Below, one piece after another: positions 42,718 to 51,891 of a DNA stretch of 64,000 bases. The notes beneath the pieces were generated by a model, which was given only the letters and a program-made list of their open reading frames with translations, was not told the origin of the DNA and did no database searches. Every line of letters starts with the position of its first letter. Position 1 is the first letter of the stretch. The position numbers and the translations under genes are program-made. Source of the DNA: Clostridia bacterium (GTDB lineage: Bacteria; Bacillota; Clostridia; Christensenellales; CAG-314); the NCBI GenBank assembly GCA_900769665.1, contig CAAGHL010000060.1:1-64000 (forward strand), read 5' to 3'.

Positions 42718-44052
42718 ATGTTTTCCAATCTACTTTTTATCATCGAAATATTTATCTGCGGACATTTGTTTGCATTTAGATTAAAACATCGAAACAAGTA
42801 CGCATTGCGTCTTGTTTCCAGTGCGGCGGTTTGTATCGGCGTAGGTGCTTTTCTCGGACTTTTCTTTGTCGAAAACGTTTTTTACTCGTTTTTTGTTTAT
42901 ATGGCACTTTTTGCCGTGTCGATACTTGCGCTGTGGTTTACTTACGACGAGCCGATAGTTAATATCTTTTTTTGTGGCATTGCGGCGTATACGACTCAAC
43001 ACTTCGCTTACCAATTTGCAAACCTTGTGTTTACACTCGTTATGACAGGGGCAAGTCCTTTGCTGGGTATTTACCACATTAAGTTTTTCGATATTACCAA
43101 GTTGAACGCCAACTTTTTGCTTGTTGCGTCGATTTACGTAATGTGTTACTTTACGATTTACGGATTAGTCTACATTATCTTTGGCAGGCGTATCGAAAAA
43201 CAAGGCGGATTGGAGATAAAAAACAAAAATATTTTGGTGTTGTTGGGCTTTTGCCTTATTCTAAACATTGTATTAAACTCCGTCATGCTGTATCTTGGTG
43301 ACCATTTGCCCTTTGTCAACTCGGTGATTTTTTACATATACATCTGTTTGTGTTGTTTTTTGTTGTTACAGTGGCAATTCGAGCTTAGTTACTCCAAGAG
43401 TTTAAGCACGGAGCTCGATTTTGTAAAAAAACTGCTTCAACAGGAAAAAGAACACTACAAATTGTTTCGCGACAACATACAAATCATCGACATCAAATGT
43501 CACGACATGAAACACCAAATTCGTCAAATCGGTATAAACAAGGGTTTGGACAGTGAAACGGTGGAAGAAATTGAAAAGTCGATTTCCATATACGATTCGG
43601 ATGTAAAAACCGACAATGAAGCTCTTGACGTGATTCTTGCCGAAAAAAGTCTTAAATGTATAAAGTATAACATCACTTTCAGTTGTATGGCGGATGGAAA
43701 AAGGCTGAATTTCATGAAAGACTCCGACGTATATTCTCTGTTCGGCAATGCGCTAGATAATGCAATCGAAGCGGTAGTAAAGCTCAAAGACAAATCGCAA
43801 AGAGTAATCGGTCTTAAAGTATGCGCAGTAGGGGACATGACGTCGATAAACGTGAAAAACTTTTACGACGGAAAAATCGAGTTCAACAAGGAGGGTATTC
43901 CCGATTCGACCAAACTCGACAAGAGCTTTCACGGATTCGGACTAAAAAGTATAGCCATGATTGTGGAAAAGTACGGCGGTTCGTTGTCTATCGTGGCGCA
44001 TGACGAAATATTCAACCTAAATATACTTTTGCCCGGTCAAACGTCAAAATGA
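42718..44052 (+). CDS. AgrC/GHKL-type sensor histidine kinase
   Basis: A 444-residue kinase with six or seven N-terminal membrane helices (about 1-220), the phospho-accepting H262 in KCHDMKHQIRQIG, an N box (FGNALDNAIEA) and a GHKL ATPase lid (SFHGFGLKSIAMIVEKYGG). This is the AgrC/peptide-sensing class, but no AgrD-like peptide gene or AgrB protease is visible next to it. RBS GGAGGA sits in the end of the response-regulator gene, so the two are coupled. Confidence 0.9.
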   Translation: MFSNLLFIIEIFICGHLFAFRLKHRNKYALRLVSSAAVCIGVGAFLGLFFVENVFYSFFVYMALFAVSILALWFTYDEPIVNIFFCGIAAYTTQHFAYQFANLVFTLVMTGASPLLGIYHIKFFDITKLNANFLLVASIYVMCYFTIYGLVYIIFGRRIEKQGGLEIKNKNILVLLGFCLILNIVLNSVMLYLGDHLPFVNSVIFYIYICLCCFLLLQWQFELSYSKSLSTELDFVKKLLQQEKEHYKLFRDNIQIIDIKCHDMKHQIRQIGINKGLDSETVEEIEKSISIYDSDVKTDNEALDVILAEKSLKCIKYNITFSCMADGKRLNFMKDSDVYSLFGNALDNAIEAVVKLKDKSQRVIGLKVCAVGDMTSINVKNFYDGKIEFNKEGIPDSTKLDKSFHGFGLKSIAMIVEKYGGSLSIVAHDEIFNLNILLPGQTSK

Positions 44053-44100
44053 TTACGAAAATTGTACGAAACAATACCACTGGGGCATAATTTGATACGT

Positions 44101-44144
44101 AACGTGCAAACGCTATTGACAGCGATTGCACGTTTTTTTATACT
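44101..44144 (+). promoter_or_regulatory. Overlapping terminator hairpin and promoter
   Basis: AACGTGCAA (44101-44109) and TTGCACGTT (44126-44134), with inner CGCT/AGCG, form a strong hairpin followed by TTTTTAT, a terminator for the two-component operon. The same bases contain TTGACA (44116-44121), 17 nt, TATACT (44139-44144), a promoter for the next genes whose -35 sits in the loop between the two operator-like arms. Confidence 0.7.
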
Positions 44145-44178
44145 TAGCTTGCATGCAAAACAACTTGGAGGTGACTCG

Positions 44179-44457
44179 ATGGAAAACGAAGAAAAGGCAA
44201 ATATTCGCAAATCATGGAGGTTGCCGTGGGGCATATTCGCGGCGGTAATTGCAATGATTTGGTCGTTTGTGACGATAGGTATAATTGCAGGGGTTGTGAT
44301 GGTAACGACGGGCTTCGGAAAGACGTATTCCATAACAAACGGCTTGTTCGACACGGGCTGGCTGATAGCTTTGTACGTGGCGGAAGTAGTACTTATTGCA
44401 GGCTTTGTAGCGTGTATTATTTTGCGTTGCAAACAAGCAAAAGAGAAACAGGAGTAA
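44179..44457 (+). CDS. Small two-helix membrane protein
   Basis: A 92-residue protein with two membrane helices (LPWGIFAAVIAMIWSFVTIG and GWLIALYVAEVVLIAGFVAC) and a lysine-rich C-terminus (RCKQAKEKQE). RBS GGAGGTGA. It lies 7 nt before the GH3 gene, in the same operon. Family not recognised; it may assist the membrane-anchored GH3 (inference). Confidence 0.75.
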   Translation: MENEEKANIRKSWRLPWGIFAAVIAMIWSFVTIGIIAGVVMVTTGFGKTYSITNGLFDTGWLIALYVAEVVLIAGFVACIILRCKQAKEKQE

Positions 44458-44464
44458 GAAACAA

Positions 44465-47400
44465 ATGAAAATTTTTAAAAGATCCGTTTGGGCATGTCTT
44501 ACCGTGTACCTTGCGATATGGCTGTGTATAGCCATTACCGCGGGAGTAGTGCTTAGCGGTTACAGAAAAACCATCAATAATACCTTGGGACTGCGCGGTT
44601 ACACAACGGTCAACAAGGAAAACAGCGGTGATGAGGATTTGGAATACTACAAATCCGCTTACGTCAAGAAGGACAGCAACGGCAATCCCTTGACTGTTAC
44701 CGATGCTAACGGTTACAAACATCAGGTTTACGACGACAAAGCGTTGCGTCAAGCCAATATAGAAAAAGCCGACGCCGTGCAAAGGGAAGGCGCTACATTG
44801 CTTTGGAACAACGATGTCGACGGCAATATCGGCTTACCTCTTGCCGATGGCAACAAGGTAAGTTTGTTCAGCCATTCCAGCGTCGACTACGCACATACTG
44901 CCTCGGTGACATCCTCCGGCAAGGCTTATCTCGGCGGAGTAAGCAATCTCAAACAAGCATCCGAAAACGCCGGTTTGACGGTAAACCCCACGTTGTGGGA
45001 TTTCTACAATACGGGCGACGGAAGCTCTTATGTACGTACGGATTTTTCCAAGGTGAACGAGGTTCCTTGGAACCGCTACACAGATATGGTCAAGCGTAGT
45101 TTCTCCAACTACGGCGATGCTGCTGTGGTGGTCATCAGTCGTGTTTGCGGCGAAAGCGGTGCAACCGACGCTACGCAACTGTATGCGGACACGATCTCCA
45201 AGGACTACTTCGACTTTTCGCAAGAAGAACACGATATGTTTGCCAATATTCTCAAATATAAAGCAGACGGCGTGTTTAAGAAAGTAATCGTATTACTTAA
45301 TACCCCCACGGGATTTAACTTCGACGCATTCAAAAACTACCGTGACAAAATCGACAGCTGTATTTGGGTTGGTCAAGGCGGTTGGGAAGGCATCAACGAA
45401 GTCGGCAGAATTCTCGCCGGAAAGTCAATCCCGAGCGGACACTTGATGGACACCTACGCATACAACGGACAATCGGCACCTGCCGCAGTCAATAGTATAT
45501 TCCAATCCTACGAAAACCTGCGCAAAATGAAGTTGAAGGACATCAACTTCCAAGGAACCTACCTTGTTTATGCGGAAAACATTTACGTAGGCTACAAATA
45601 TTACGAAACTCGCTACGAGGACGCCGTACTCGGACAAGGCAACGCAACATCCACAAAAGGAACGGTCAATTCGACTGACGGGTGGGTGTACGGCGAAGAA
45701 GTTGCATTCCCGTTCGGTTACGGTGCGGCATATACTACGTTTGCTTATGAAAACTTCTCTGCCAAAAAACAATCCGACGGCAGTTGGAAAGTTACGCTTA
45801 CCGTAAGAAATACAGGTGGCGTTGCCGGACAAGACGCAGTACAAGTGTACGTGCAAAAGCCCTATACCGATTACGACAAACAATACGGTTTGGAGCAAGC
45901 TTCCGTAAACTTGTGCGGATATGCCAAAACAGGTATGATCGCTCCCGGCGATACGGAAAAGGTGGAAATTACCGTTTCTGCTGACTCGTTCCGCACGTAT
46001 GACGACGAAAAACAAAAGACTTACATCTTTGAAAAGGGTACCTACTACATCACGGCGGCACAAGACGCGCACGAAGCGGTAAACAATATCCTTGCCGCCA
46101 AGGGCAAAACTCCTGCCAATACCGACGGGGTAATGGATGCGGAAGGCAATCAAAAGTTGGTCGAATCGTTTGTGAACTCGGCAAATGACTTTGAAAAGTA
46201 CTCTAAGTCGGCAAACGGCACAAAGATAACCAACCAATTCGAAACCACCGACTGGAACAAGTATCCCAACAGAAACGAAGGTGAAACGGTAGTGTATTTG
46301 TCCAGAAACGATTGGGAAAGCACATATCCTACAAAAAAACAATTCCGTTTCACTTTGACTAACGCAATGGTGGAGGAACTCGGCGGAAACAATACAACCA
46401 GCGAGTGGAACCACACCGTCGAAGTTAAGCCCGGAGACGAAATGCCGACGTACGGCGCAACAAACGACTTGAAGTTTGTCGATATGAAGGGACTTTCCTA
46501 CGATGATCCTGCTTGGAACGATTTGTTGGACAAAATGACGTTGTTGGAACAATCCACGCTGTGCGCGACGGCGTTTTGGGGTACTGCGGCGATAGAAAGC
46601 ATCAGCAAACCCGAAGATAAAACTGCCGACGGACCGATGGGCATACGTTACAAAATGACGTCAAGCGACACCCGCACGATGTCGTTCCCCGCCAACAGTT
46701 TGCTTGCCGCAACGTTTAACGACAAATTGGCTTACGACGTTGCTGCCGGTATGGGCGAAGATATGTTGCATTCCGACTGTGAAAGTATGTACGGTACTGC
46801 GCCTAACCTTCACCGCTCGTTGTACGGCGGTAGAGCGTTTGAGTACTATTCCGAGGACGGTTTCCTGTCCGGTATGATGTGTAATCAACAAACGAAGGGC
46901 ATGCAAGATAAAGGCGTATACGTAGTTATCAAGCACCTTGCCTTAAACGATCAGGAAACAAACCGTCACGGTGTAGGTATTTGGGCAAACGAACAATCCA
47001 TACGTGAAGTGTATCTCGAAGCATTTCGTCCTTCCGTAGAAGACGGCAACGCTCGTTCGATGATGTCGTCGTTCACTCGTTTCGGCACTGTGTGGAGCGG
47101 TGCTTACGGCAATCTGAACAATCAGGTGCTTCGCGGCGAGTGGGGCTTTGACGGATATGTAATCAGCGACTGCAGTTGGCGTGCTTACATGGGTATTATC
47201 GACGGACTTATGGGCGGAAACGATTGTATTTTGATGGAATTGGCTGCCGATTCGTACGTGCCGTATGCCGAAAACAATGCAACCGTCGCACTCGCCTTGC
47301 GTGAGGCAGTACACAGAATCTTGTATGTTACCGTCAATACGAGTGCGGTAAACGGCATCGGTTCCAATACGGAAATCGTACAAGTAAAGACTTGGTGGGA

Positions 47401-47509
47401 AAATGCGCTCGATATCTTCCTTACCGTCACGATTGTCCTTACGTCTTGCTCCGCAGCTATGCTCGTGACGTCCATAGTGATACACGCAAAGGGCAAGAAA
47501 AACAGTTAA
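44465..47509 (+). CDS. Membrane-anchored, domain-permuted GH3 glycosidase
   Basis: A 1014-residue GH3 protein in reversed domain order. An N-terminal membrane helix (8-33) is followed by the GH3 C-terminal alpha/beta domain (about 80-370; DAAVVVISRVCGESGATD, VGQGGWEGINEVGRILAGK), then an FnIII-like domain (about 425-545; VTLTVRNTGGVAGQDAVQVYV). The (beta/alpha)8 domain comes last (about 680-930; TADGPMGIRY, KHLALNDQETNRHGVG, nucleophile D902 in GYVISDCSW). A second membrane helix lies at about 980-1000. Permuted GH3 enzymes are known in Clostridia as beta-glucosidases or related. The substrate is not evident, and both TM helices suggest the enzyme sits on the outer face of the membrane. Confidence 0.85.
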   Translation: MKIFKRSVWACLTVYLAIWLCIAITAGVVLSGYRKTINNTLGLRGYTTVNKENSGDEDLEYYKSAYVKKDSNGNPLTVTDANGYKHQVYDDKALRQANIEKADAVQREGATLLWNNDVDGNIGLPLADGNKVSLFSHSSVDYAHTASVTSSGKAYLGGVSNLKQASENAGLTVNPTLWDFYNTGDGSSYVRTDFSKVNEVPWNRYTDMVKRSFSNYGDAAVVVISRVCGESGATDATQLYADTISKDYFDFSQEEHDMFANILKYKADGVFKKVIVLLNTPTGFNFDAFKNYRDKIDSCIWVGQGGWEGINEVGRILAGKSIPSGHLMDTYAYNGQSAPAAVNSIFQSYENLRKMKLKDINFQGTYLVYAENIYVGYKYYETRYEDAVLGQGNATSTKGTVNSTDGWVYGEEVAFPFGYGAAYTTFAYENFSAKKQSDGSWKVTLTVRNTGGVAGQDAVQVYVQKPYTDYDKQYGLEQASVNLCGYAKTGMIAPGDTEKVEITVSADSFRTYDDEKQKTYIFEKGTYYITAAQDAHEAVNNILAAKGKTPANTDGVMDAEGNQKLVESFVNSANDFEKYSKSANGTKITNQFETTDWNKYPNRNEGETVVYLSRNDWESTYPTKKQFRFTLTNAMVEELGGNNTTSEWNHTVEVKPGDEMPTYGATNDLKFVDMKGLSYDDPAWNDLLDKMTLLEQSTLCATAFWGTAAIESISKPEDKTADGPMGIRYKMTSSDTRTMSFPANSLLAATFNDKLAYDVAAGMGEDMLHSDCESMYGTAPNLHRSLYGGRAFEYYSEDGFLSGMMCNQQTKGMQDKGVYVVIKHLALNDQETNRHGVGIWANEQSIREVYLEAFRPSVEDGNARSMMSSFTRFGTVWSGAYGNLNNQVLRGEWGFDGYVISDCSWRAYMGIIDGLMGGNDCILMELAADSYVPYAENNATVALALREAVHRILYVTVNTSAVNGIGSNTEIVQVKTWWENALDIFLTVTIVLTSCSAAMLVTSIVIHAKGKKNS

Positions 47510-47585
47510 TTATTTCGCTATGCCGTTTGAGTTTGTCAACGAAGCGCAAACGGCTACGCGTAAAAAAAATCAAAGGAGAAACAAA

Positions 47586-49592
47586 ATGAAAACTAAAATC
47601 ATGAAGCTTGTTTTGGCCGTGATTATGGTCGTTTGTCTGTCGGCAGCAGTGCTTGTTGCATGCAACGAAAAGCACGTTTGTCAACACGTTTGCCCCGAAT
47701 GTGGCAAATGCTTGTCCGATTGTGACAATGAGGTGTGTAAGGACAAGTGCAAAGGACATGACAATCCGAAGCCCGATCCGAAGCCGTCCGAGAACGACAA
47801 AGTTATTCCCGAAGGCGCAACGCTCGGAGCATGCACTTGTGAAAACGGCACCGTCTGGCAGCCTGAAGAAGTTGCTGTAAGAATTATCCCCACCGAAAAC
47901 GATGCCGGTATTGTAGGCTCCGTTTGTAAAAAGTGTGGCTACTCGGCATACTACTGGGATATCCCTGCGTTTAAGGACGGCGGTTACACCAAAAACGTTG
48001 TTACCGAAGCAGGCGAAAGCACGTTCGGCTCCGCCGAGTACTCCATCGAAGTAGGCGGCAAAACATTCACGTTTACTTCCGCCCTTTATCCTACGGGAAA
48101 AACCTACACTCACCGCGAAGAGTGCGAAAGCATGGACTTGGTTGGTTGCCGCATTTCTTCCGAAGCCGGCGCAAACAATCCGTCCAACGGCGCATATGCC
48201 GGCGGTATGTCTTGGTCGGCCGGAAGATCCGTCAGTTACACGTTTGCGGCAAATACTCGCGGACAAGCATTGTTGTACATCGGCTGGGCAAACAGCTACG
48301 ATAGTTACATAGGGAAGGGCAAAGAACAATTGCGCTTGACAGTGAACGGAGTCGACCTCGAACCGGGAACAAGATTTATCTCCAACTACGACAAAGATTT
48401 GCGCTATTTCGAGTGGACGCGCTACGAAATATGTGTAATTGACATCGTCGACGATATCAATACCATTACCCTTACAAACGTTGACGGTGCTCCTGCTTCC
48501 AACTTGGACTACTTTGACCTTATTTCTACGGTGGAAATTCTTCCCAAAAACCAAGCTCACGTTTGTTCGGAACAATGCCCGCAATGCGGATTGTGTTTGA
48601 ACCCCGACTGCACAAAGAAAGCTTGCGCCAACAAGTGCCAAGGTCACGAAAACACCAAGCACGACGGTTGGTGGACGGAAGCCGCAATGGAAGTGGCTGA
48701 CGACTTCATACCGCAATCAGTAACGTTGCAACCCGACGCACTGTACAACGCCGCAGTCGAAGCGCTTGTCGATGACAACAACGGCAAGGGTTTGGACTTG
48801 GCAAAGACGCCTGTCGGTACAAAAATCGGCTACTATTTGACCGCAACAAGCGATTTGGACGCAATCTTCAAACTGTACTTTACGCCTAAGACGGCATTGG
48901 CAGAGGGCGGCACCTACAACCTTGCCGAGTATGTCAAGATTACCGTCGGCGGCACGGAAATTACAAGCTACGCACACAGCGCAAACTGGACGGGTAGCGG
49001 CTACGTTGCACTCGGCGACGCAACCAAACAATACAAACTTGCCGTCGGACAGGAGTTGGCGGTTGTCATTGAAGTACTCAAGAGCGACGACGATGCGCCC
49101 GTGTTTAACGAGTTTACGTTTAGCAAGTACGTGTACGGACACACCTTTATGTGGTCGGATACGCAGTTGGAACTTGGAGGTAGATCAAAAGTCAACGCCA
49201 AGGAAGAGTGCGTCGGTATGGTGTTCGGGTATGAAAACTCCATCACCATCAAGTTTATGGTAAACAAGGCAGTCAAGGGCGCAAAGTTGTACATCACTAC
49301 GTCATCCAACACGGACGAGCACTCCATAAACGACGCATACGGCATGACTTTGAACGGCGTTGCAATCGACAGCCAAAACAATATGCCCATCGGCAAGAGA
49401 TACTTTGATTACACCGAAAGCTTCGTTGCCGAGGTAGACCTTGTTGAGGGACTAAATACCATCGTCATCAACGCCAATTGGACAGGCGACAAGAACAAGA
49501 ACACGTGGGTGTACAACTTCAGACAACTTGCCTTGCGCGATATTGCCACCGACGTTGAAATCACTTACGCCGAAACAACGGAAAACGCGTAA
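47586..49592 (+). CDS. Cysteine-rich lipoprotein with CBM-like modules
   Basis: A 668-residue lipoprotein (signal ends VLVAC, C26). Two cysteine-rich knobs of about 30 residues occur at about 29-57 and 325-354 (HVC-x3-CP-CG-CL-x2-C-x3-C-x3-C-GH), apparently a duplicated metal- or disulfide-stabilised module. A third CxxC element is in VCKKCGYSAYYWDIP. Two galactose-binding-like beta-sandwich domains follow the knobs (for example YTFAANTRGQALLYIGWANS and INDAYGMTLNGVAID), typical of carbohydrate binding. RBS AAAGGAGAAA. It is downstream of the GH3 gene by 76 nt and probably provides substrate binding for it (inference). Confidence 0.7.
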   Translation: MKTKIMKLVLAVIMVVCLSAAVLVACNEKHVCQHVCPECGKCLSDCDNEVCKDKCKGHDNPKPDPKPSENDKVIPEGATLGACTCENGTVWQPEEVAVRIIPTENDAGIVGSVCKKCGYSAYYWDIPAFKDGGYTKNVVTEAGESTFGSAEYSIEVGGKTFTFTSALYPTGKTYTHREECESMDLVGCRISSEAGANNPSNGAYAGGMSWSAGRSVSYTFAANTRGQALLYIGWANSYDSYIGKGKEQLRLTVNGVDLEPGTRFISNYDKDLRYFEWTRYEICVIDIVDDINTITLTNVDGAPASNLDYFDLISTVEILPKNQAHVCSEQCPQCGLCLNPDCTKKACANKCQGHENTKHDGWWTEAAMEVADDFIPQSVTLQPDALYNAAVEALVDDNNGKGLDLAKTPVGTKIGYYLTATSDLDAIFKLYFTPKTALAEGGTYNLAEYVKITVGGTEITSYAHSANWTGSGYVALGDATKQYKLAVGQELAVVIEVLKSDDDAPVFNEFTFSKYVYGHTFMWSDTQLELGGRSKVNAKEECVGMVFGYENSITIKFMVNKAVKGAKLYITTSSNTDEHSINDAYGMTLNGVAIDSQNNMPIGKRYFDYTESFVAEVDLVEGLNTIVINANWTGDKNKNTWVYNFRQLALRDIATDVEITYAETTENA

Positions 49593-49716
49593 TGAGTATT
49601 TGGATTTAGCGTTTGATCGTTCGTCAATCGACACCGAAAGTTGCCGTTGACGACAAAGAAAATTGCTAACGTATGTAAAAATCCGTAACCGGCAACCCTA
49701 TATATTAAAGGTAAGG

Positions 49717-49752
49717 AGTGTTGTCGACCTTTTGTCGGCAACACTTTCTTTT
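49717..49752 (+). terminator. Intrinsic terminator before the rubrerythrin gene
   Basis: AGTGTTGTCGAC (49717-49728) pairs with GTCGGCAACACT (49734-49745), 12 bp with one G-T and a 5-nt loop, followed by TTTCTTTT. The gap 49593-50014 also has a variant of the TACGTA element (AACGTATGTAAAAATCC, 49668-49684) and the rubrerythrin promoter. Confidence 0.8.
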
Positions 49753-49851
49753 ATTAAATGATATGGAGTGCATTTCAATGCCAAACTAACCATTGCCACA
49801 CTCGCAAAAATGATTGATTGCAACGGAGCATACGAAAAATTCGTTTTGGGG

Positions 49852-49880
49852 TTGACTTTGTGTCTAAACTGGGATATAAT
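49852..49880 (+). promoter_or_regulatory. Promoter of rubrerythrin
   Basis: TTGACT (49852-49857), 17 nt, TATAAT (49875-49880). About 127 nt of leader follow before the ATG. Confidence 0.75.
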
Positions 49881-50014
49881 TGTGGCGACAAAGGGAATAA
49901 TGGTAGTGTGGGCGTTGCGTTGTCGACTAGGCTTGACGGCAAAGTGGCGGCTTGCTTGTATTTGCAGTTGCGGCGCCGACTTACTAAAAATACCCTGTCA
50001 AGGAGAAATTTGCT

Positions 50015-50563
50015 ATGGACAAGAAAACCAATAAATATGCAGGTACGCAAACGGAGCAAAATCTTCACGCCGCATTCTCGGGCGAGTCGCAAGCACGCAA
50101 CAAGTACACGTTTTTTGCTTCCGTTGCCAAAAAGGAAGGCTACGAACAAATTGCTTCGCTGTTTTTGAAGACAGCGGAAAACGAGCGCGAACACGCCAAA
50201 ATGTGGTTTAAGGAACTTAGCGGTATCGGCACGACAGCCGAAAACTTGCTTGCCGCGGCAGAGGGCGAAAACTACGAGTGGACGGACATGTACGAGGAGT
50301 TTGCCAAGACCGCCGAGGAAGAAGGCTTCCCCGAGTTGGCACGCAAATTCCGCTTGGTCGGCGCAATCGAAAAGCACCACGAGGAGCGTTACCGCGCACT
50401 GTTGCACAACGTGGAAACTGCCGAAGTGTTTGCCAAGAGCGAAGTAAAAGTGTGGGAATGCCGCAACTGCGGACATATTGTAATCGGCGTAAAAGCGCCT
50501 GAAGTTTGCCCGACATGCAACCATCCGCAAAGCTACTTCGAGGTACATGCCGAAAACTACTAA
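50015..50563 (+). CDS. rbr: Rubrerythrin
   Basis: A 182-residue non-haem iron peroxidase of anaerobes. The ferritin-like four-helix part carries the diiron ligands (E in [21 protein letters not shown] and [10 protein letters not shown]...EKHHEERY). The C-terminal rubredoxin-like domain has [10 protein letters not shown] and [11 protein letters not shown] (two CxxC for one iron). It reduces hydrogen peroxide using rubredoxin-type electron donors, in line with an oxygen-sensitive host. RBS AAGGAGAAA with 9-nt spacing. It is transcribed alone from its own promoter. Confidence 0.96.
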   Translation: MDKKTNKYAGTQTEQNLHAAFSGESQARNKYTFFASVAKKEGYEQIASLFLKTAENEREHAKMWFKELSGIGTTAENLLAAAEGENYEWTDMYEEFAKTAEEEGFPELARKFRLVGAIEKHHEERYRALLHNVETAEVFAKSEVKVWECRNCGHIVIGVKAPEVCPTCNHPQSYFEVHAENY

Positions 50564-50632
50564 GTCGGCGCTTGCGTAACGAAAAAATCAATACGTATAT
50601 GAATTTTTACTACATTTAATGCCCAAAACAGC

Positions 50633-50664
50633 AAAAATGTCCGCACAAAAGTACGGACATTTTT
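50633..50664. terminator. Bidirectional intrinsic terminator
   Basis: AAAAATGTCCG (50633-50643) and CGGACATTTTT (50654-50664) form a stem with T runs on both strands, shared by the convergent rubrerythrin and AraC genes. A TACGTA element (core 50592-50597) lies just upstream. Confidence 0.85.
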
Positions 50665-50702
50665 TGTTTGTGTAGTGGTGCAATGCAATCTTTGCTTGCT
50701 GT

Positions 50703-51584
50703 CTAATCGGCAGTGGACGGCTTGCCTGCGGTGCGTTTGCCGCTGTGGCGGTACTCCGTCGGGGTCATGCCCGTTTCCTTCCTAAATTGTCGCATAAACA
50801 GGTGTTCGTCCTCGTATCCGGTAAAGCACGCCACGTCCTTTACCGAGCAATTGCTGGATATGAGTATGGACTTGGCAAAATCTATCTTGCTTTGTGTGAT
50901 GTATCTTTTGGGGCTAACCCCCAACTCCTTTTTGAACAAATACGTCAAATATTTTTCGTGGCACATGCACGCTTCGGCAACGTCGGCGACGGTTATCGGG
51001 TCGCAACGGTTGTCGCGTATGTATACAAGCGCCGTTTGCAGTTTGCGGCTGTGGCGGGCGGCTTCGGGCAACAGTTTGCGCACAAGTTGTTTGGTCAACT
51101 CCAACATCAGCGACGTTACGGTGTAGTCGCCCTCCGTTTGGTTGTGTTCGGTGCGCCAAGTGGCAAACAAGTCGCCGCATTGCATAAAAAATCGTTGTCT
51201 ATCGGCAAGCGGAAAGTACTGCGGTACGACGATTTTGTTTGCCAAAAAGTCCGTGCTGTTGGTCAACGCCTCGGCTAGTTGCGGCATGGTCAGCACAACG
51301 GGGTCGGCTTCGGTGGTAAAGTGCAACCAGTAAAACTCCACGTAGTTTGGTTCCGTGCCGTATTGTATCACGTGCGGCAGGTGGAAGAACACGTCGCCTT
51401 GGTTGCCTACAAAGTCGTAGTCGCCCTGTTTCATTGCCAATTTGCCGCTTTTTATCACAAACAACTCGTAGTCGGGCATTATGCGGCGCGTATGCACGTA
51501 GTCTTGGTCGCCAGTGTGGTCGCCGATGTTGACAAAGTGTAGCGGTTTGCTTACGTCAAAGACGTAGTATTTGTCGGGTTGCAT
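50703..51584 (-). CDS. AraC-family regulator with cupin sensor domain
   Basis: A 293-residue regulator. The N-terminal AraC-type cupin (residues 1-160; LFVIKSGKLAMKQGDYDFVGNQGDVFFHLP) binds a small sugar-like effector. The C-terminal double helix-turn-helix starts near 185 (ITVADVAEACMCHEKYLTYLFKKELGVSPKRYI, then VKDVACFTGYEDEHLFMRQFRKETGMTPTEYR). RBS AGGAGGAAC. It is divergent from the GH127 gene, so it is the likely controller of arabinoside use (inference). Confidence 0.93.
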   Translation of the reverse strand: MQPDKYYVFDVSKPLHFVNIGDHTGDQDYVHTRRIMPDYELFVIKSGKLAMKQGDYDFVGNQGDVFFHLPHVIQYGTEPNYVEFYWLHFTTEADPVVLTMPQLAEALTNSTDFLANKIVVPQYFPLADRQRFFMQCGDLFATWRTEHNQTEGDYTVTSLMLELTKQLVRKLLPEAARHSRKLQTALVYIRDNRCDPITVADVAEACMCHEKYLTYLFKKELGVSPKRYITQSKIDFAKSILISSNCSVKDVACFTGYEDEHLFMRQFRKETGMTPTEYRHSGKRTAGKPSTAD

Positions 51585-51630
51585 TGTTCCTCCTAGGTGC
51601 GTCGCATACGATCTTACTTTTATCCACCAT

Positions 51631-51659
51631 ATTTTACCTTTTGGTATTTATTTTGTCAA
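51631..51659 (-). promoter_or_regulatory. Promoter of the AraC regulator
   Basis: Minus strand: TTGACA (51659-51654), 17 nt, TAAAAT (51636-51631). A plus-strand TATAAT at 51671-51676 lies only 12 nt beyond, so divergent transcription may be competitive. A TACGTA element sits at 51759-51764. Confidence 0.75.
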
Positions 51660-51891
51660 TAGGCTTACGATATAATTTCACTTGTAAGGTGTGGCAATAC
51701 GCCGCATTGCTAACCGATACGGGCGGTTTCGACGTTTTGTAAAAGAGATGTTTGCCCGTACGTATACATTTAAGACATTACGCAACTACACAAAATAGTA
51801 TTGTGTTTTCGTTTGTCGTCGCACGCATGTTGGCACTCCGACGTGAGGAAAATCGGTAACGGCGGCGGAAACCCAATAGAAGGAGAGAATG

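Noticed and set aside
42006..44052. Complete agr-type quorum system
   Set aside because: The regulator and kinase are present, but no AgrB-like protease or precursor peptide is seen. The small neighbour at 44179 is a two-helix membrane protein, not a peptide precursor.
44465..47509. GH3 gene as a rearranged pseudogene
   Set aside because: The frame is intact over 1014 codons, catalytic motifs are kept, and permuted GH3 enzymes are known, so the order is a real architecture.
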